Positions 7,928 through 17,249 are shown, counted from the stretch's first letter. The stretch: 64,000 nt of DNA from Pseudomonas sp. GGS8 (GCF_024168645.1 NZ_JALJWF010000001.1:2781001-2845000); one strand, 5' to 3'. Translations and numbers: made by a program. The notes: generated by a model not told the origin, from the letters alone.

Positions 7928-9007
7928 TCAACGACGGGTCAACAACACTCCGGACTCCATATGATGGGTCCATGGGAACTGGTCGAACATCGCGCATTGA
8001 GTGATGCGGTGGGTGTCGTTTAGTTGGGCAATGTTGGCCGCGAGGGTTTCCGGGTTGCAGGAAATGTAGAGGATATTGTCGAAGCGCCGGGTCAGCTCAC
8101 AAGTGTCCGGGTCCATGCCGGCACGTGGCGGGTCGACGAACACGCTACCGAACTCGTAGCTCTTGAGGTCGATGCCGTGCAGGCGACGGAACGGGCGAAC
8201 TTCGTTCAGGGCTTCGGTCAGCTCTTCGGCAGACAAACGCACCAGCGTGACGTTATCCACCGCGTTTTCGCTCAGGTTGCTGAGCGCCGCGTTGACCGAG
8301 GTCTTGCTGATTTCGGTGGCCAGCACTTTGCGCACGCGGGTAGCAAGCGGCAACGTGAAGTTGCCATTGCCGCAATACAGCTCCAGCAGATCATCCGGGC
8401 GATCACCGAGAGCGTCATACGCCCAGTTGAGCATCTTCTGGTTCACCGTGCCGTTGGGCTGGGTGAACGCACCTTCCGGTTGGCGATAGCTAAAAGTGCG
8501 GCCGCCGACTTCAAGTTTCTCGACCACGTAATCGTGACCAATCACTTCGCGTTTGCCCTTCGAGCGACCGATGATGCTGACGTTCAGGTCGGCTGCCAGC
8601 TTCGACGCCGCGGCGTGCCAGTGCTCGTCCAGCGGGCGGTGGTAGCACAGGGTGATCATCGCATCGCCGGCCAGTGTGGTCAGGAACTCCACCTGAAACA
8701 GCTTGTGGCTCAGGGCGGCACTCGCTTGCCACGCCGCCTTGAGTTGCGGCATCAACTGGTTGATGCGCAGGCTTGCGATCGGGAACTCTTCGATCAGGAT
8801 CGGTGTGCGTTTGTCTTCCTGGGAAAACATCGCGTAGTGGCGCTCGCCGGCTTCACGCCACAGGCGGAATTCGGCACGCAGGCGGAAGTTTTTCAGCGGC
8901 GAATCGAACACCGCAGGCTCGGGCGCACCGAACGGGGCCAGCAGGTCACGCAGGCGCGTGACCTTTTCTTCGAGCTGAACGGCGTAAGCCTGGGAATCAA
9001 AAGTCAT
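7928..9007 (-). CDS. trmA: tRNA (uracil-54-C5)-methyltransferase
   Basis: 359 residues, the usual TrmA length. It makes ribothymidine at position 54 in the T-loop of tRNAs using S-adenosylmethionine. '[16 protein letters not shown]' is the SAM-binding motif, '[12 protein letters not shown]' the DPPR motif, and '[15 protein letters not shown]' holds the catalytic nucleophile Cys; a C-terminal '[11 protein letters not shown]' closes the fold. I chose the ATG at 9007, which overlaps the stop codon of the purine permease gene in an ATGA arrangement; a start 4 codons earlier is possible. The 4-nt overlap implies translational coupling to the permease, an unusual partnership for a tRNA modification enzyme. 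Confidence 0.96.
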   Translation of the reverse strand: MTFDSQAYAVQLEEKVTRLRDLLAPFGAPEPAVFDSPLKNFRLRAEFRLWREAGERHYAMFSQEDKRTPILIEEFPIASLRINQLMPQLKAAWQASAALSHKLFQVEFLTTLAGDAMITLCYHRPLDEHWHAAASKLAADLNVSIIGRSKGKREVIGHDYVVEKLEVGGRTFSYRQPEGAFTQPNGTVNQKMLNWAYDALGDRPDDLLELYCGNGNFTLPLATRVRKVLATEISKTSVNAALSNLSENAVDNVTLVRLSAEELTEALNEVRPFRRLHGIDLKSYEFGSVFVDPPRAGMDPDTCELTRRFDNILYISCNPETLAANIAQLNDTHRITQCAMFDQFPWTHHMESGVLLTRR

Positions 9008-10299
9008 GCGTTGAACCAACCTAACTTGATCACGAACAGAATCGACAGAACCACCAACGCTGAGTTCAGCTCACGGCCACGGCCGGACAGCAACTTGATG
9101 GCGGTCCAGGAGATGAAACCGAAGGCGATGCCGTTGGCGATGGAGTACGTGAATGGCATGGCCAGGGCGGTGACCACGACCGGTGCGGCGACGGTGATGT
9201 CGTCCCAGTCTATTTCCGCCAGGCCGGATGTCATCAATACGGCGACGAACAGTAATGCAGGTGCCGTGGCGAAGGCTGGAACGCTGGCCGCCAATGGCGA
9301 GAAGAACAGCGCCAGCAGGAACAGAATCGCCACCACGACGGCGGTCAGGCCGGTGCGGCCGCCGGCACTCACGCCGGCTGCGGATTCGATGTAGCTGGTG
9401 GTGGTCGAGGTGCCCAGCAAGGAACCGGCCATGGCCGCGGTGCTGTCGGCGATCAGGGCGCGGCCCATTTTTGGCATGTGGCCGTCCTTGCCCATCAGGC
9501 CGGCGCGCTTGGCGACGCCGATCAGGGTGCCGGAGTTGTCGAACAGATCAACGAACAGGAACGCGAAGATCACGCTGACCAGACCGATGTCCAGCGCGCC
9601 TTTGATGTCCAGTTGCAGGAAGGTCGGGGCCAGGGACGGTGGCATCGACATCACGCCGCCGAACGGGCTGAAGCCCAACAGGATGGAGACGATGGTTACC
9701 GACAGAATGCCGATCAGCACTGCTCCACGGACTTTCAGGGCCTCCAGGGCGACGATCAGTGCGAAGCCCAGGGTCGCGAGGATCGGTGCCGGTTGCTTCA
9801 GGTCGCCGAGGCCGACCATGGTCGCCGGGTTGCTGACGACGATGCCGGCGTTGTGCAGGGCGATCAGTGCCAGGAACAGGCCGATACCGGCGGCAATCGC
9901 CGAACGTAGTGCCAGCGGGATGCTGTTGATGATCCATTCACGGATGCGGAAGATCGACAGCAGGAAAAACATCACCGCCGAGAGGAACACCGCGCCCAGT
10001 GCCACCTGCCAGGTGTGGCCCATGTGCAGGACCACGGTGTAGGTGAAGAAGGCGTTCAGGCCCATGCCCGGCGCGAGGGCGATCGGGTAGTTGGCGATCA
10101 GGCCCATGGTCGTCGAGCCGATGGCAGCTGCCAGACAGGTGGCGACAAACACCGCGCCCTTGTCCATGCCGGTCTCGCCGAGGATGCTTGGGTTGACGAA
10201 CAGAATGTAGGCCATGGCCAAAAAGGTCGTGACGCCCGCCAGAATCTCGGTTCGCACGTTGGTGTTGTGTGCCTTGAGTTGAAACAGCCTTTCCAGCAT
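9004..10299 (-). CDS. Adenine/guanine/hypoxanthine permease, AzgA-like
   Basis: 431 residues, multi-helix inner-membrane protein of the NCS2/AzgA group. Signatures include '[20 protein letters not shown]' at the N-terminus, '[14 protein letters not shown]', '[20 protein letters not shown]' and '[20 protein letters not shown]'. Family members import purine bases by proton symport. The ATG at 10299 is preceded by GGGGAG at good spacing; 38 further in-frame codons upstream lack family similarity. The stop overlaps the trmA start by 4 nt, so the two genes form one operon. Confidence 0.92.
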   Translation of the reverse strand: MLERLFQLKAHNTNVRTEILAGVTTFLAMAYILFVNPSILGETGMDKGAVFVATCLAAAIGSTTMGLIANYPIALAPGMGLNAFFTYTVVLHMGHTWQVALGAVFLSAVMFFLLSIFRIREWIINSIPLALRSAIAAGIGLFLALIALHNAGIVVSNPATMVGLGDLKQPAPILATLGFALIVALEALKVRGAVLIGILSVTIVSILLGFSPFGGVMSMPPSLAPTFLQLDIKGALDIGLVSVIFAFLFVDLFDNSGTLIGVAKRAGLMGKDGHMPKMGRALIADSTAAMAGSLLGTSTTTSYIESAAGVSAGGRTGLTAVVVAILFLLALFFSPLAASVPAFATAPALLFVAVLMTSGLAEIDWDDITVAAPVVVTALAMPFTYSIANGIAFGFISWTAIKLLSGRGRELNSALVVLSILFVIKLGWFNA

Positions 10300-10528
10300 G
10301 TCTGCTCCCCGTGGCGCGCCCGGCGCCGTGAATGTATCGACCTCAACAGCAAAGCACAGACCGCTGCAGGCGCCTGGGGAATTTTCTGTGGGTCGGAAAA
10401 AGCCGCGCATCATACCAGCAGCGTAGGGTTATGGCTGCTTATGGCTACGATCGTCGTCGATGTTTTGCCCAAAAGGGAACTGAGCCATACTGCGCGCTTG
10501 TTTTTTGGGGGGAGAGAGGAGGGTGAAT

Positions 10529-10984
10529 ATGAAGTGCATGAAGACGCGTGTGGTTGCCGCATTCGCAATATTGATCGCGTTGTTCCTGGGCGCCCAAACC
10601 GCCTCGGCAGCGATGGCGCCACCGTTGAGCCAGGTCAAGGTGCTCAAGGTCGAGTCACCCAGCTGTGGCTTTGAAGATATTGCGGACAAGCAGGAGCAGA
10701 CCCGTTGCGACCACAAGGGGCCGAACATCAAGGTTTATGTGCTGGAAGTCGGCTACGGTCGCGAAGCCCATGTTGCCCTGGACGGTTTCGAGGTGGACGG
10801 CACTCGGACCCCTGTCTGTGCTTTTGATACCGGCAACCTGACCGAGTGCTCCGCCGGGAAAAAAACTGTCGGCTATCTGTACATCTTTAACCTGGCAGGC
10901 AAGCAGGACGGCATTTTCACGTTCAGCAACACCTCGATCAACGCGCCGGGCAATACGATGTCGACACAGCTTTACATCAAGTAA
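10529..10984 (+). CDS. Small exported protein of unknown function with four cysteines
   Basis: 151 residues. A clear signal peptide of about 27 residues ends near 'AQTASAAMAPP'. The mature part is about 120 residues with four Cys (in 'SPSCGF', 'TRCDHKG', 'PVCAFDT', 'TECSAGK'), which would suit two disulfides in the periplasm. I do not recognise the family. AGGAGGG precedes the ATG at 10529, deciding the start over an upstream in-frame ATG. It is divergent from the purine permease, across about 230 bp in which I see no strong promoter match. A DJ-1-like gene follows 67 bp downstream on the same strand. Confidence 0.75.
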   Translation: MKCMKTRVVAAFAILIALFLGAQTASAAMAPPLSQVKVLKVESPSCGFEDIADKQEQTRCDHKGPNIKVYVLEVGYGREAHVALDGFEVDGTRTPVCAFDTGNLTECSAGKKTVGYLYIFNLAGKQDGIFTFSNTSINAPGNTMSTQLYIK

Positions 10985-11051
10985 CGGCCAGGCTCGAACA
11001 AGGGTCAGGAAAGCTGACTACGCTTTAAAGATCATTCTCTGGACCGCGCCC

Positions 11052-11603
11052 ATGACCTTTAGAGCCCTGATTACCCTCGCCGAGGGCATCGACGATCTGC
11101 AAACCGTGACCCTGATCGATGTGCTGCGCCGCGCCAAGGTTGAAGTGGTGGTGGCCAGCATCGAGTCGCGGCGCATGCTCACCTGCGCCCGCGGCACCCG
11201 CTTGACCGCCGATGCGATGTTGGTGGATTTGCTGGCCCAGCCCTTCGACTTGATCGTTTTGCCCGGCGGCGCCGTGGGGACACAGCATTTGGCGGCCCAC
11301 CAACCCCTGCAACAATTGATCAAGGACCAGGTCGCCGCCGGGCGCTTGTTTGCCGGCATTGCCGAAGCGCCGGCGCTGGCGCTGCAGACTTTTGGCGTAC
11401 TGCGTCAGCGGCGCATGACCTGCCTGCCCTCCGCCAGCCATCAATTGTCGGGCTGCAACTTCGTCGATCAACCGGTGGTGGTCGATGGCAACTGCATCAC
11501 CGCCCAGGGTTCTGGCGCCGCACTGGAGTTTGCGCTGACGCTGGTGGAGCAACTCTGCGGTAAAGCCACGCGGTCGGCGGTGGCGGGGGAATTGCTGGTG
11601 TAG
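11052..11603 (+). CDS. DJ-1/YajL family protein lacking the usual nucleophile cysteine
   Basis: 183 residues, the single-domain DJ-1/PfpI fold length. 'LITLAEGIDDLQTVTLIDVL' carries the family's conserved early Glu, and 'FDLIVLPGGAVGTQHLA' is the GG-loop. In DJ-1 and YajL the nucleophile elbow reads A-I-C-A-A-P; here it reads A-I-A-E-A-P, so the reactive Cys is replaced by Ala. Cys residues remain elsewhere ('RRMTCLPS', 'LSGCNFV'). Deglycase or peroxide-sensing chemistry based on that Cys is therefore unlikely; the protein may use another residue or serve a binding role. It converges on the MFS gene, with 9 bp between the stops. Confidence 0.88.
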   Translation: MTFRALITLAEGIDDLQTVTLIDVLRRAKVEVVVASIESRRMLTCARGTRLTADAMLVDLLAQPFDLIVLPGGAVGTQHLAAHQPLQQLIKDQVAAGRLFAGIAEAPALALQTFGVLRQRRMTCLPSASHQLSGCNFVDQPVVVDGNCITAQGSGAALEFALTLVEQLCGKATRSAVAGELLV

Positions 11604-11612
11604 AAGACTGCT

Positions 11613-12851
11613 TCAGGCCCTGACCTCTTCTACCGGCACATGCATGCGGTCGCGGTTGGCCAGGGTCGGGAACAGTTTGATCCAGGCCCCGGTCACCATC
11701 AGTGTGCCAATGCCGCCCATCACCACGGCCGGCACTGTGCCGAACCAGTGGGCCGTCAAGCCGGACTCGAACTCGCCGAGCTGATTCGAAGCGCCGATGA
11801 ACAAGCCATTCACAGCGCTGACCCGACCGCGCATTTCGTCGGGGGTTTCCAGTTGCACAAACGAGGCGCGGATCACCATGCTGATCATGTCCGCCGCGCC
11901 TAAAACCACCAACACGGCGAGAGAGAACCAGAACGAAGTCGACAGGCCGAAAGCGATGGTCGCCACACCGAATACGCCCACGGCGGTGAACATCACCCGT
12001 CCGACGTTGCGCTCCACGGCAAATCGCGCCAGAAACAGCGACATCAACAGTGCGCCCACCGCCGGGGCAGAACGCAGCAGGCCCAAACCCCAAGGGCCGG
12101 TCAGCAGAATATCTTTGACGAACACCGGCAGCAGCGCAGTCGCGCCACCCAGCAGGACGGCAAACAGATCCAAAGAAATTGCGCCGAGAATGTCCGGGCG
12201 GCTGCGAATGAAGCGAATGCCTGCCAGCAGCGAATCCAGGGTTGCCTTGCCCTTGTTCAACGGTGTCTGCCGGGCCGGCAGGTTAAGCATCAGCGCACAG
12301 GCGATGAGGTAGAGGATCACCGTCGGGCCATACACCCAGACGCTGCCGAAGGCGTAAAGCAAACCGCCCAGCGCCGGCGCAACGATGGTGGCCGATTGTT
12401 GCGCAGATTGCGCGGCAGCCACCGCGCGTGGGAATAAAGCGCTGGGCACGATGCTCGGCAGCAAGGCCTGAGTGGTCGGCATCTCGAAGGAGCGGGCGGC
12501 GCCGAGCAGGAACGCGAGAATGAAGATCATCTCCCGGGTGACATGGTCGGTCGCGCTGCCGATGGCCAATGACAGGGCGATCAGCGCTTGCACGGACTGA
12601 CAGATCGCCGCGACCTGGCGCCGGTCATAGCGATCCGCGACATGCCCGGTGTGCAGCATGAACAACACCCGCGGGGCAAACTCCACCAACCCCACCAGAC
12701 CCAGATCGAGCACGTTGCCGGTCAGTTGATACAGATTCCAGCCGATGGCCACGGTCAACATCTGAAAACCGCTGGCGGTAAATACCCGAGCCAGCCAGAA
12801 CGCGATAAAAGGGCGGTGATGACGTAACAGCAGGGGCGCTTGGCTGGGCAT
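11613..12851 (-). CDS. MFS transporter of the EntS/DHA3 exporter type
   Basis: 412 residues with about 12 membrane segments. 'LLLRHHRPFIAFWLARVFTA' at the start, 'HTGHVADRYDRRQVAAICQS' (motif A variant) and 'ETPDEMRGRVSAVNGLFIGA' place it in the group that includes the enterobactin exporter EntS and many drug-efflux carriers. No siderophore or resistance genes are adjacent, so the substrate is unknown. It is convergent with the DJ-1-like gene and stands alone on its strand. Family call firm; role open. Confidence 0.88.
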   Translation of the reverse strand: MPSQAPLLLRHHRPFIAFWLARVFTASGFQMLTVAIGWNLYQLTGNVLDLGLVGLVEFAPRVLFMLHTGHVADRYDRRQVAAICQSVQALIALSLAIGSATDHVTREMIFILAFLLGAARSFEMPTTQALLPSIVPSALFPRAVAAAQSAQQSATIVAPALGGLLYAFGSVWVYGPTVILYLIACALMLNLPARQTPLNKGKATLDSLLAGIRFIRSRPDILGAISLDLFAVLLGGATALLPVFVKDILLTGPWGLGLLRSAPAVGALLMSLFLARFAVERNVGRVMFTAVGVFGVATIAFGLSTSFWFSLAVLVVLGAADMISMVIRASFVQLETPDEMRGRVSAVNGLFIGASNQLGEFESGLTAHWFGTVPAVVMGGIGTLMVTGAWIKLFPTLANRDRMHVPVEEVRA

Positions 12852-12968
12852 CTGAAGGCAAGTCTGGGCGAGGGGAAGGGCGAGATTATCACCAACCTGT
12901 AACCGAGAGTTGCAGGCTGGGGAAATTTAGTTAGCTAGACACCGATCCCAGGTTTATTGCTGTCTCCT

Positions 12969-13116
12969 TGTGGCGAGGGGGCTTGCCCCCGTTGGGCAGC
13001 GAAGCGGCCCCAGACCCAGGTACTCATTTCTGTCAGGCACCCCGCAGTCACCGGATTTACGACTGCTTCGCAGCCGAACGGGGCGATGCGGCGTTCCGAC
13101 AAGCCCCCTCGCCACA
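12969..13116. repeat. Long REPIN-like inverted repeat (class with GTGGCGAGGGGGCTTG ends)
   Basis: Outer ends TGTGGCGAGGGGGCTTG (12969-12985) and its exact complement (13100-13116) enclose about 114 bp, also partly self-complementary ('CCCCCGTTGGGC' versus 'GAACGGGGCGATGCGG'). Two more copies with the same ends and similar size lie at 44512-44668 and 61966-62111. Confidence 0.85.
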
Positions 13117-13237
13117 ATGAGTGATCCTCTCCCAATAAATGTATTTCATGTCGTTGCCAAACCCGTGAGGCAACCTGTCACGCGGCAATAGACCACACCG
13201 TCCATCGGCAAAAATGCGACTACTCTTTCAACGTTGC

Positions 13238-13251
13238 TTGATCCAGATCAA
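13238..13251. promoter_or_regulatory. Anr/FNR box upstream of cydA
   Basis: TTGATCCAGATCAA is an exact match to the TTGAT-N4-ATCAA consensus of Anr, the oxygen-sensing regulator of pseudomonads. It lies about 160 bp before the cydA start. It suggests oxygen-dependent control of the oxidase operon; in P. aeruginosa Anr is known to repress the cio genes, so the sign of control here should not be assumed. Confidence 0.8.
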
Positions 13252-13412
13252 GACCCTTCGTGGAAATGATCCGGCGGCCAGATGGCCAGATTCCCTACGT
13301 TGTGATGATGGTAGAAAAAGAACGAATTCAAGTTCTCCACACTCCATATCCGTGGGGGCAGTGGGTGCAGGCCGCAAGCCTTCAGCCGGTATTACCTGAC
13401 AGAGGAAGACTT

Positions 13413-14852
13413 ATGTTCGGTTTGGAGGCACTTGATCTCGCCCGGATTCAGTTTGCGTTCACCATTTCGTTCCACATCCTGTTCCCGGCCATCACCATTG
13501 GTCTGGCGAGTTACCTGGCGGTGCTCGAAGGCCTGTGGCTGAAGACGCACAACGACACTTACCGCGATCTGTACCATTTCTGGTCGAAGATCTTTGCCGT
13601 CAACTTCGGCATGGGTGTGGTGTCCGGCTTGGTCATGGCCTATCAGTTCGGCACCAACTGGAGCCGCTTCTCGGATTTCGCCGGCTCCGTGACCGGGCCG
13701 TTGCTGACCTACGAAGTGCTCACCGCATTCTTCCTCGAAGCCGGTTTCCTCGGCGTCATGCTGTTCGGCTGGAACAGGGTCGGGCGCAAGCTGCACTTCT
13801 TCGCCACGGTCATGGTCGCCATCGGTACCCTGATCTCGACCTTCTGGATTCTCGCCTCCAACAGCTGGATGCAGACCCCGCAGGGCTATGAGATCGTCAA
13901 CGGGCAAGTCATTCCGGTGGATTGGCTGGCGGTGATTTTCAACCCGTCGTTCCCCTACCGCCTGATGCACATGGCGACGGCGGCGTTCGTTGCGACCGCC
14001 TTCTTCGTCGGTTCGTCGGCAGCCTGGCACTTGCTGCGCGGCAAGGACAACCCGGCCATCCGCACCATGCTCTCGATGGCCATGTGGATGGCACTGATCG
14101 TGGCGCCGATTCAGGCCGTCATCGGTGACTTCCACGGCCTCAACACCCTCAAGCACCAGCCGGCGAAAATCGCTGCGATTGAAGGTCACTGGGAAAATGT
14201 TGGCGATGAACCGACCCCGTTGATCCTGTTCGGCTGGCCGGACATGAAAGCCGAAAAGACCAAGTTCGCGGTCGAGATTCCGTACCTGGGCAGCCTGATC
14301 CTGACCCACACCCTGGACAAACAAGTGCCGGCGCTCAAGGAGTTCCCGCCTGAAGACCGGCCGAATTCGACCATTGTCTTCTGGTCGTTCCGGGTCATGG
14401 TCGGCCTGGGCTTGCTGATGGTCTTTACCGGTTTGTGCAGCCTGTGGCTGCGTAAGCGCGACACGCTGTATACCTCGCGTCCGTTCCTGTACCTGGCGCT
14501 GTGGATGGGCCCGTCCGGCCTGATCGCAATCCTCGCCGGTTGGTTCACCACTGAAATCGGCCGTCAGCCGTGGGTGGTGTATGGCTTGATGCGCACGGCG
14601 GACGCGTCATCCGGGCACAGCTTCATTCAGATGAGCATCACCTTGATCATGTTCGTTGTGGTGTATTTCGCGCTGTTCGGTGCCGGTCTTGGCTACATGA
14701 TGCGCCTGGTGCGCAAAGGGCCGAAGATTGACGAAGGCAAGGAAACCAATGAAGGCGGTCCTGGCCAGAAACGCACGCCGGCCCGTCCGCTGTCTGCAGC
14801 CGACGACAACGGTGACGGCGATCACAACCACAGCCTGACCAAGGAGATTTGA
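13413..14852 (+). CDS. cydA: Cyanide-insensitive (bd-type) ubiquinol oxidase subunit I
   Basis: 479 residues, inner-membrane subunit that binds the hemes and the quinol; also called cioA. 'ARIQFAFTISFHILFPAITI' holds the N-terminal heme ligand His, and 'PYRLMHMATAAFVATAFFVG' the second one; 'GRQPWVVYGLMRT' is the conserved GRQPW block. The loop between helices 6 and 7 is of the short Q-loop kind typical of Pseudomonas cyanide-insensitive oxidase. The C-terminus is a polar tail rich in Asp, Asn and His. AGAGGAAG precedes the ATG. It reduces oxygen to water without proton pumping and supports respiration at low oxygen or with cyanide. cydB follows 3 nt after the stop. Confidence 0.96.
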   Translation: MFGLEALDLARIQFAFTISFHILFPAITIGLASYLAVLEGLWLKTHNDTYRDLYHFWSKIFAVNFGMGVVSGLVMAYQFGTNWSRFSDFAGSVTGPLLTYEVLTAFFLEAGFLGVMLFGWNRVGRKLHFFATVMVAIGTLISTFWILASNSWMQTPQGYEIVNGQVIPVDWLAVIFNPSFPYRLMHMATAAFVATAFFVGSSAAWHLLRGKDNPAIRTMLSMAMWMALIVAPIQAVIGDFHGLNTLKHQPAKIAAIEGHWENVGDEPTPLILFGWPDMKAEKTKFAVEIPYLGSLILTHTLDKQVPALKEFPPEDRPNSTIVFWSFRVMVGLGLLMVFTGLCSLWLRKRDTLYTSRPFLYLALWMGPSGLIAILAGWFTTEIGRQPWVVYGLMRTADASSGHSFIQMSITLIMFVVVYFALFGAGLGYMMRLVRKGPKIDEGKETNEGGPGQKRTPARPLSAADDNGDGDHNHSLTKEI

Positions 14853-14855
14853 ATC

Positions 14856-15863
14856 ATGGGTATTGATCTTCCGCTGATCTGGGCCGTGATCATCATCTTC
14901 GGCATCATGATGTACGTGGTCATGGACGGCTTCGACCTGGGGATCGGGATTCTTTTCCCGTTCATCAAGGGCAAGACCGACCGTGACGTGATGATGAACA
15001 CCGTCGCCCCGGTCTGGGACGGCAACGAAACCTGGCTGGTATTGGGCGGTGCGGCATTATTCGGCGCCTTCCCGCTGGCCTATTCGGTGGTGCTCTCGGC
15101 GTTGTACTTGCCGCTGATTTTCATGCTGATCGGGCTGATTTTCCGTGGCGTGGCCTTTGAGTTCCGCTTCAAGGCCAAGGACGCCAAGCGTCACTTGTGG
15201 GACAAGGCATTCATCGGAGGTTCGATCGCCGCCACCTTCTTCCAGGGCGTGGCATTGGGTGCGTTCATCGATGGGTTGCCGGTGGTCAATCGTCAGTTTG
15301 CCGGTGGCTCACTCGACTGGCTGACGCCGTTCACGATGTTCTGTGGCGCGGCGCTGGTAGTGGCTTATGCGCTGCTCGGTTGCACCTGGCTGATCATGAA
15401 GACCGAAGGCAAGCTGCAGGAACAGATGCATGACCTGGCGCGACCATTGGCCTTCGTGTTGCTGGCGGTGATTGGCATCGTCAGCGTCTGGACGCCGTTG
15501 GCCCACGCCGAGATCGCTGCACGCTGGTTCGCCCTGCCGAACCTGTTCTGGTTCCTGCCGGTGCCGATTCTGGTGCTGGTGACCCTGTACGGTCTGATTC
15601 GCGCAGTGGCTCGCAATGCGAATTACACGCCATTCCTGCTGACCCTGGTGCTGATCTTCCTAGGCTACAGTGGTCTGGGTATCAGCCTGTGGCCTAACAT
15701 CGTGCCGCCGTCGATCTCAATCTGGGACGCTGCCGCACCGCCGCAGAGCCAGGGCTTCATGCTGGTGGGCACGCTGTTCATCATCCCGTTCATCCTGGGC
15801 TACACCTTCTGGAGCTACTACGTGTTCCGCGGCAAGGTCACCCACGAAGATGGTTACCACTAG
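14856..15863 (+). CDS. cydB: Cyanide-insensitive (bd-type) ubiquinol oxidase subunit II
   Basis: 335 residues, eight or nine membrane helices. The start 'LIWAVIIIFGIMMYVVMDGF' followed by 'DLGIGILFPF' and the block 'NTVAPVWDGNETWLVLGGAA' are hallmarks of CydB/CioB. It has no hemes of its own and stabilises subunit I. An AAGGAG-type site is provided by the end of cydA, 3 nt away. A 56-residue membrane protein gene follows after 18 bp. Confidence 0.96.
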   Translation: MGIDLPLIWAVIIIFGIMMYVVMDGFDLGIGILFPFIKGKTDRDVMMNTVAPVWDGNETWLVLGGAALFGAFPLAYSVVLSALYLPLIFMLIGLIFRGVAFEFRFKAKDAKRHLWDKAFIGGSIAATFFQGVALGAFIDGLPVVNRQFAGGSLDWLTPFTMFCGAALVVAYALLGCTWLIMKTEGKLQEQMHDLARPLAFVLLAVIGIVSVWTPLAHAEIAARWFALPNLFWFLPVPILVLVTLYGLIRAVARNANYTPFLLTLVLIFLGYSGLGISLWPNIVPPSISIWDAAAPPQSQGFMLVGTLFIIPFILGYTFWSYYVFRGKVTHEDGYH

Positions 15864-15881
15864 CCCATAAAGGAGAAAGCG

Positions 15882-16052
15882 ATGATGGCTGGCAAACCTG
15901 ATTTGCAGGAAATTGAAGCCGCCGAGAAAAAGCCGCTCTGGCAGCGACTCGGCTGGCTGGCGTTGATCTGGGCTGGCAGTGTAATGGCACTGTTCATCGT
16001 GGCCACGCTGATGCGCATGTTCATGAATGCCGCGGGCCTGAGTACCCACTGA
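15882..16052 (+). CDS. DUF2474-type small membrane protein of the bd oxidase operon
   Basis: A 56-residue protein in the cydAB operon. A charged N-terminal half ('DLQEIEAAEKKPLWQRLGW') leads into one membrane helix ('LALIWAGSVMALFIVATLM') and a short tail ending 'AAGLSTH'. AAGGAGAAAGCG gives it a strong ribosome-binding site. Small single-helix proteins of this kind (CydX in E. coli, CydS in Bacillus, DUF2474 in pseudomonads) are oxidase subunits or assembly factors. I infer the same role from position and form; I cannot show homology to CydX from sequence alone. Confidence 0.88.
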   Translation: MMAGKPDLQEIEAAEKKPLWQRLGWLALIWAGSVMALFIVATLMRMFMNAAGLSTH

Positions 16053-16087
16053 AATTCCCATCCCGTTGCCTTGCGGCACGGATTTTT

Positions 16088-16115
16088 AACCCTCCTGCGA
16101 CGGAGGGTTTTTTTT
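16088..16115. terminator. Terminator of the cydAB operon
   Basis: Stem AACCCTCC/GGAGGGTT (16088-16095 and 16102-16109) with a 6-nt loop and eight T on the plus strand. It lies between convergent operons, and the A/T flanks could also let it stop rlmG transcription. Confidence 0.9.
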
Positions 16116-16124
16116 AGTCTGCTT

Positions 16125-17249
16125 TTATTTGCGTGCTTTGAGAATCACGAACTTGGGGGTAGCGGCCACTTGTTCGACGCCGCGGAACAACCGTGCAAGC
16201 TTGCTGTGATAACCCAGATGACGGTTGCCGACGATGTACAGTGCACCGCCCACCACCAGCGCTTCGCGCGCCTGTTGAAACATCCGCCAGGCGAGAAAAT
16301 CGCCGACCACTTGCTGTTGGTGAAACGGCGGATTGCACAGCACCACGTCGAGGGATTGGGGTTCTTGCCCTGCCAGCCCATCGCCAGCGCGCACGATCAC
16401 GTCACGATCGCCCAGCGCCGCGCGCCAGTTTTCAGTAGCCGATTGCACGGCCATGAACGACTCGTCCACCAATGTGTAATGGGCCTCAGGGTTTTGCAGG
16501 GCGCTGGCGATTGCCAGCACGCCGTTGCCACACCCCAGATCGGCGACTCGTGCTGTGCCGAGGTTGTTCGGCAAGTGCGGCAGAAAGGCCCGCGTGCCGA
16601 TATCCAGCCCTTCGCGACAGAACACGTTGGCGTGATTGAGCAGTTCGATTGCAGGCGTGTCGAGTCGATAGCGCGTCGGGTATGGAGAGACAGCGGGGGC
16701 TTTGGCTTCGGGCGTGGCGATCAGCAGCCGAGCCTTCTTCACGGCCAGCGAGGCTTGCACCGGGCCGATGTAGCGTTCCAGCAGATCGCCCGCGGCGCGT
16801 GGTAGATGCTTCACCATCGCGCCAGCAATCACCTGAGCGCCGGGAGCCAATTGACCCTGTAGCCGGATCAGCTGCTCCTCCAGCAAGGCCAGGGTTTTCG
16901 GTACCCGGATCAATACCCGGTCAAACGGCCCGACGAAGGCTTCGCTGGCAGGCACGCTCGGCACTGCATCAAACGCCTGGCCATTGCGTATCAGGTTTTT
17001 TTCCAACCCCTGGAAGGCCAGAAACGAATCGCCGCTGCTGGTCACCCGGACCTTGCCCACCAGGCTGGCGGCCAGTGCGCCGAAGCTGTCGTTGAGCACC
17101 AGCACGCGGGTATCCGCTGCCGGTTGTTGTCCGGCCAGATGATTGAGCAGGTACTCGTCCGCGGCATCAAATGCTTGCAGCGGTTCGTTCTGCTGTTCTG
17201 GCTGGCGGATCAGATCGAGTTGAGCGAAGGGGGTTTCGAGCAGAGGCAT
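16125..17249 (-). CDS. rlmG: 23S rRNA (guanine-1835-N2)-methyltransferase
   Basis: 374 residues, matching RlmG. It consists of two related Rossmann-like halves; the C-terminal one is catalytic, with 'VADLGCGNGVLAIASALQNP' for SAM binding and 'DVVLCNPPFHQQ' carrying the N-P-P-F motif of guanine/adenine N-methyltransferases. The N-terminal half ('TRVLVLNDSFGALAASL') lacks these and probably helps bind RNA. It methylates G1835 of 23S rRNA. The gene is monocistronic, convergent with the oxidase operon. Confidence 0.94.
   Translation of the reverse strand: MPLLETPFAQLDLIRQPEQQNEPLQAFDAADEYLLNHLAGQQPAADTRVLVLNDSFGALAASLVGKVRVTSSGDSFLAFQGLEKNLIRNGQAFDAVPSVPASEAFVGPFDRVLIRVPKTLALLEEQLIRLQGQLAPGAQVIAGAMVKHLPRAAGDLLERYIGPVQASLAVKKARLLIATPEAKAPAVSPYPTRYRLDTPAIELLNHANVFCREGLDIGTRAFLPHLPNNLGTARVADLGCGNGVLAIASALQNPEAHYTLVDESFMAVQSATENWRAALGDRDVIVRAGDGLAGQEPQSLDVVLCNPPFHQQQVVGDFLAWRMFQQAREALVVGGALYIVGNRHLGYHSKLARLFRGVEQVAATPKFVILKARK

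Larger units (their letters stand above)
12852..13412. promoter_or_regulatory. Intergenic region upstream of cydA with a REPIN-like repeat and Anr box
   Basis: About 560 bp without a convincing gene. It contains a long REPIN-like inverted repeat and then the cydA control region with a perfect Anr/FNR box; both are listed separately. An in-frame extension of cydA upstream of 13413 exists but has no sequence character of the family. Confidence 0.6.
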
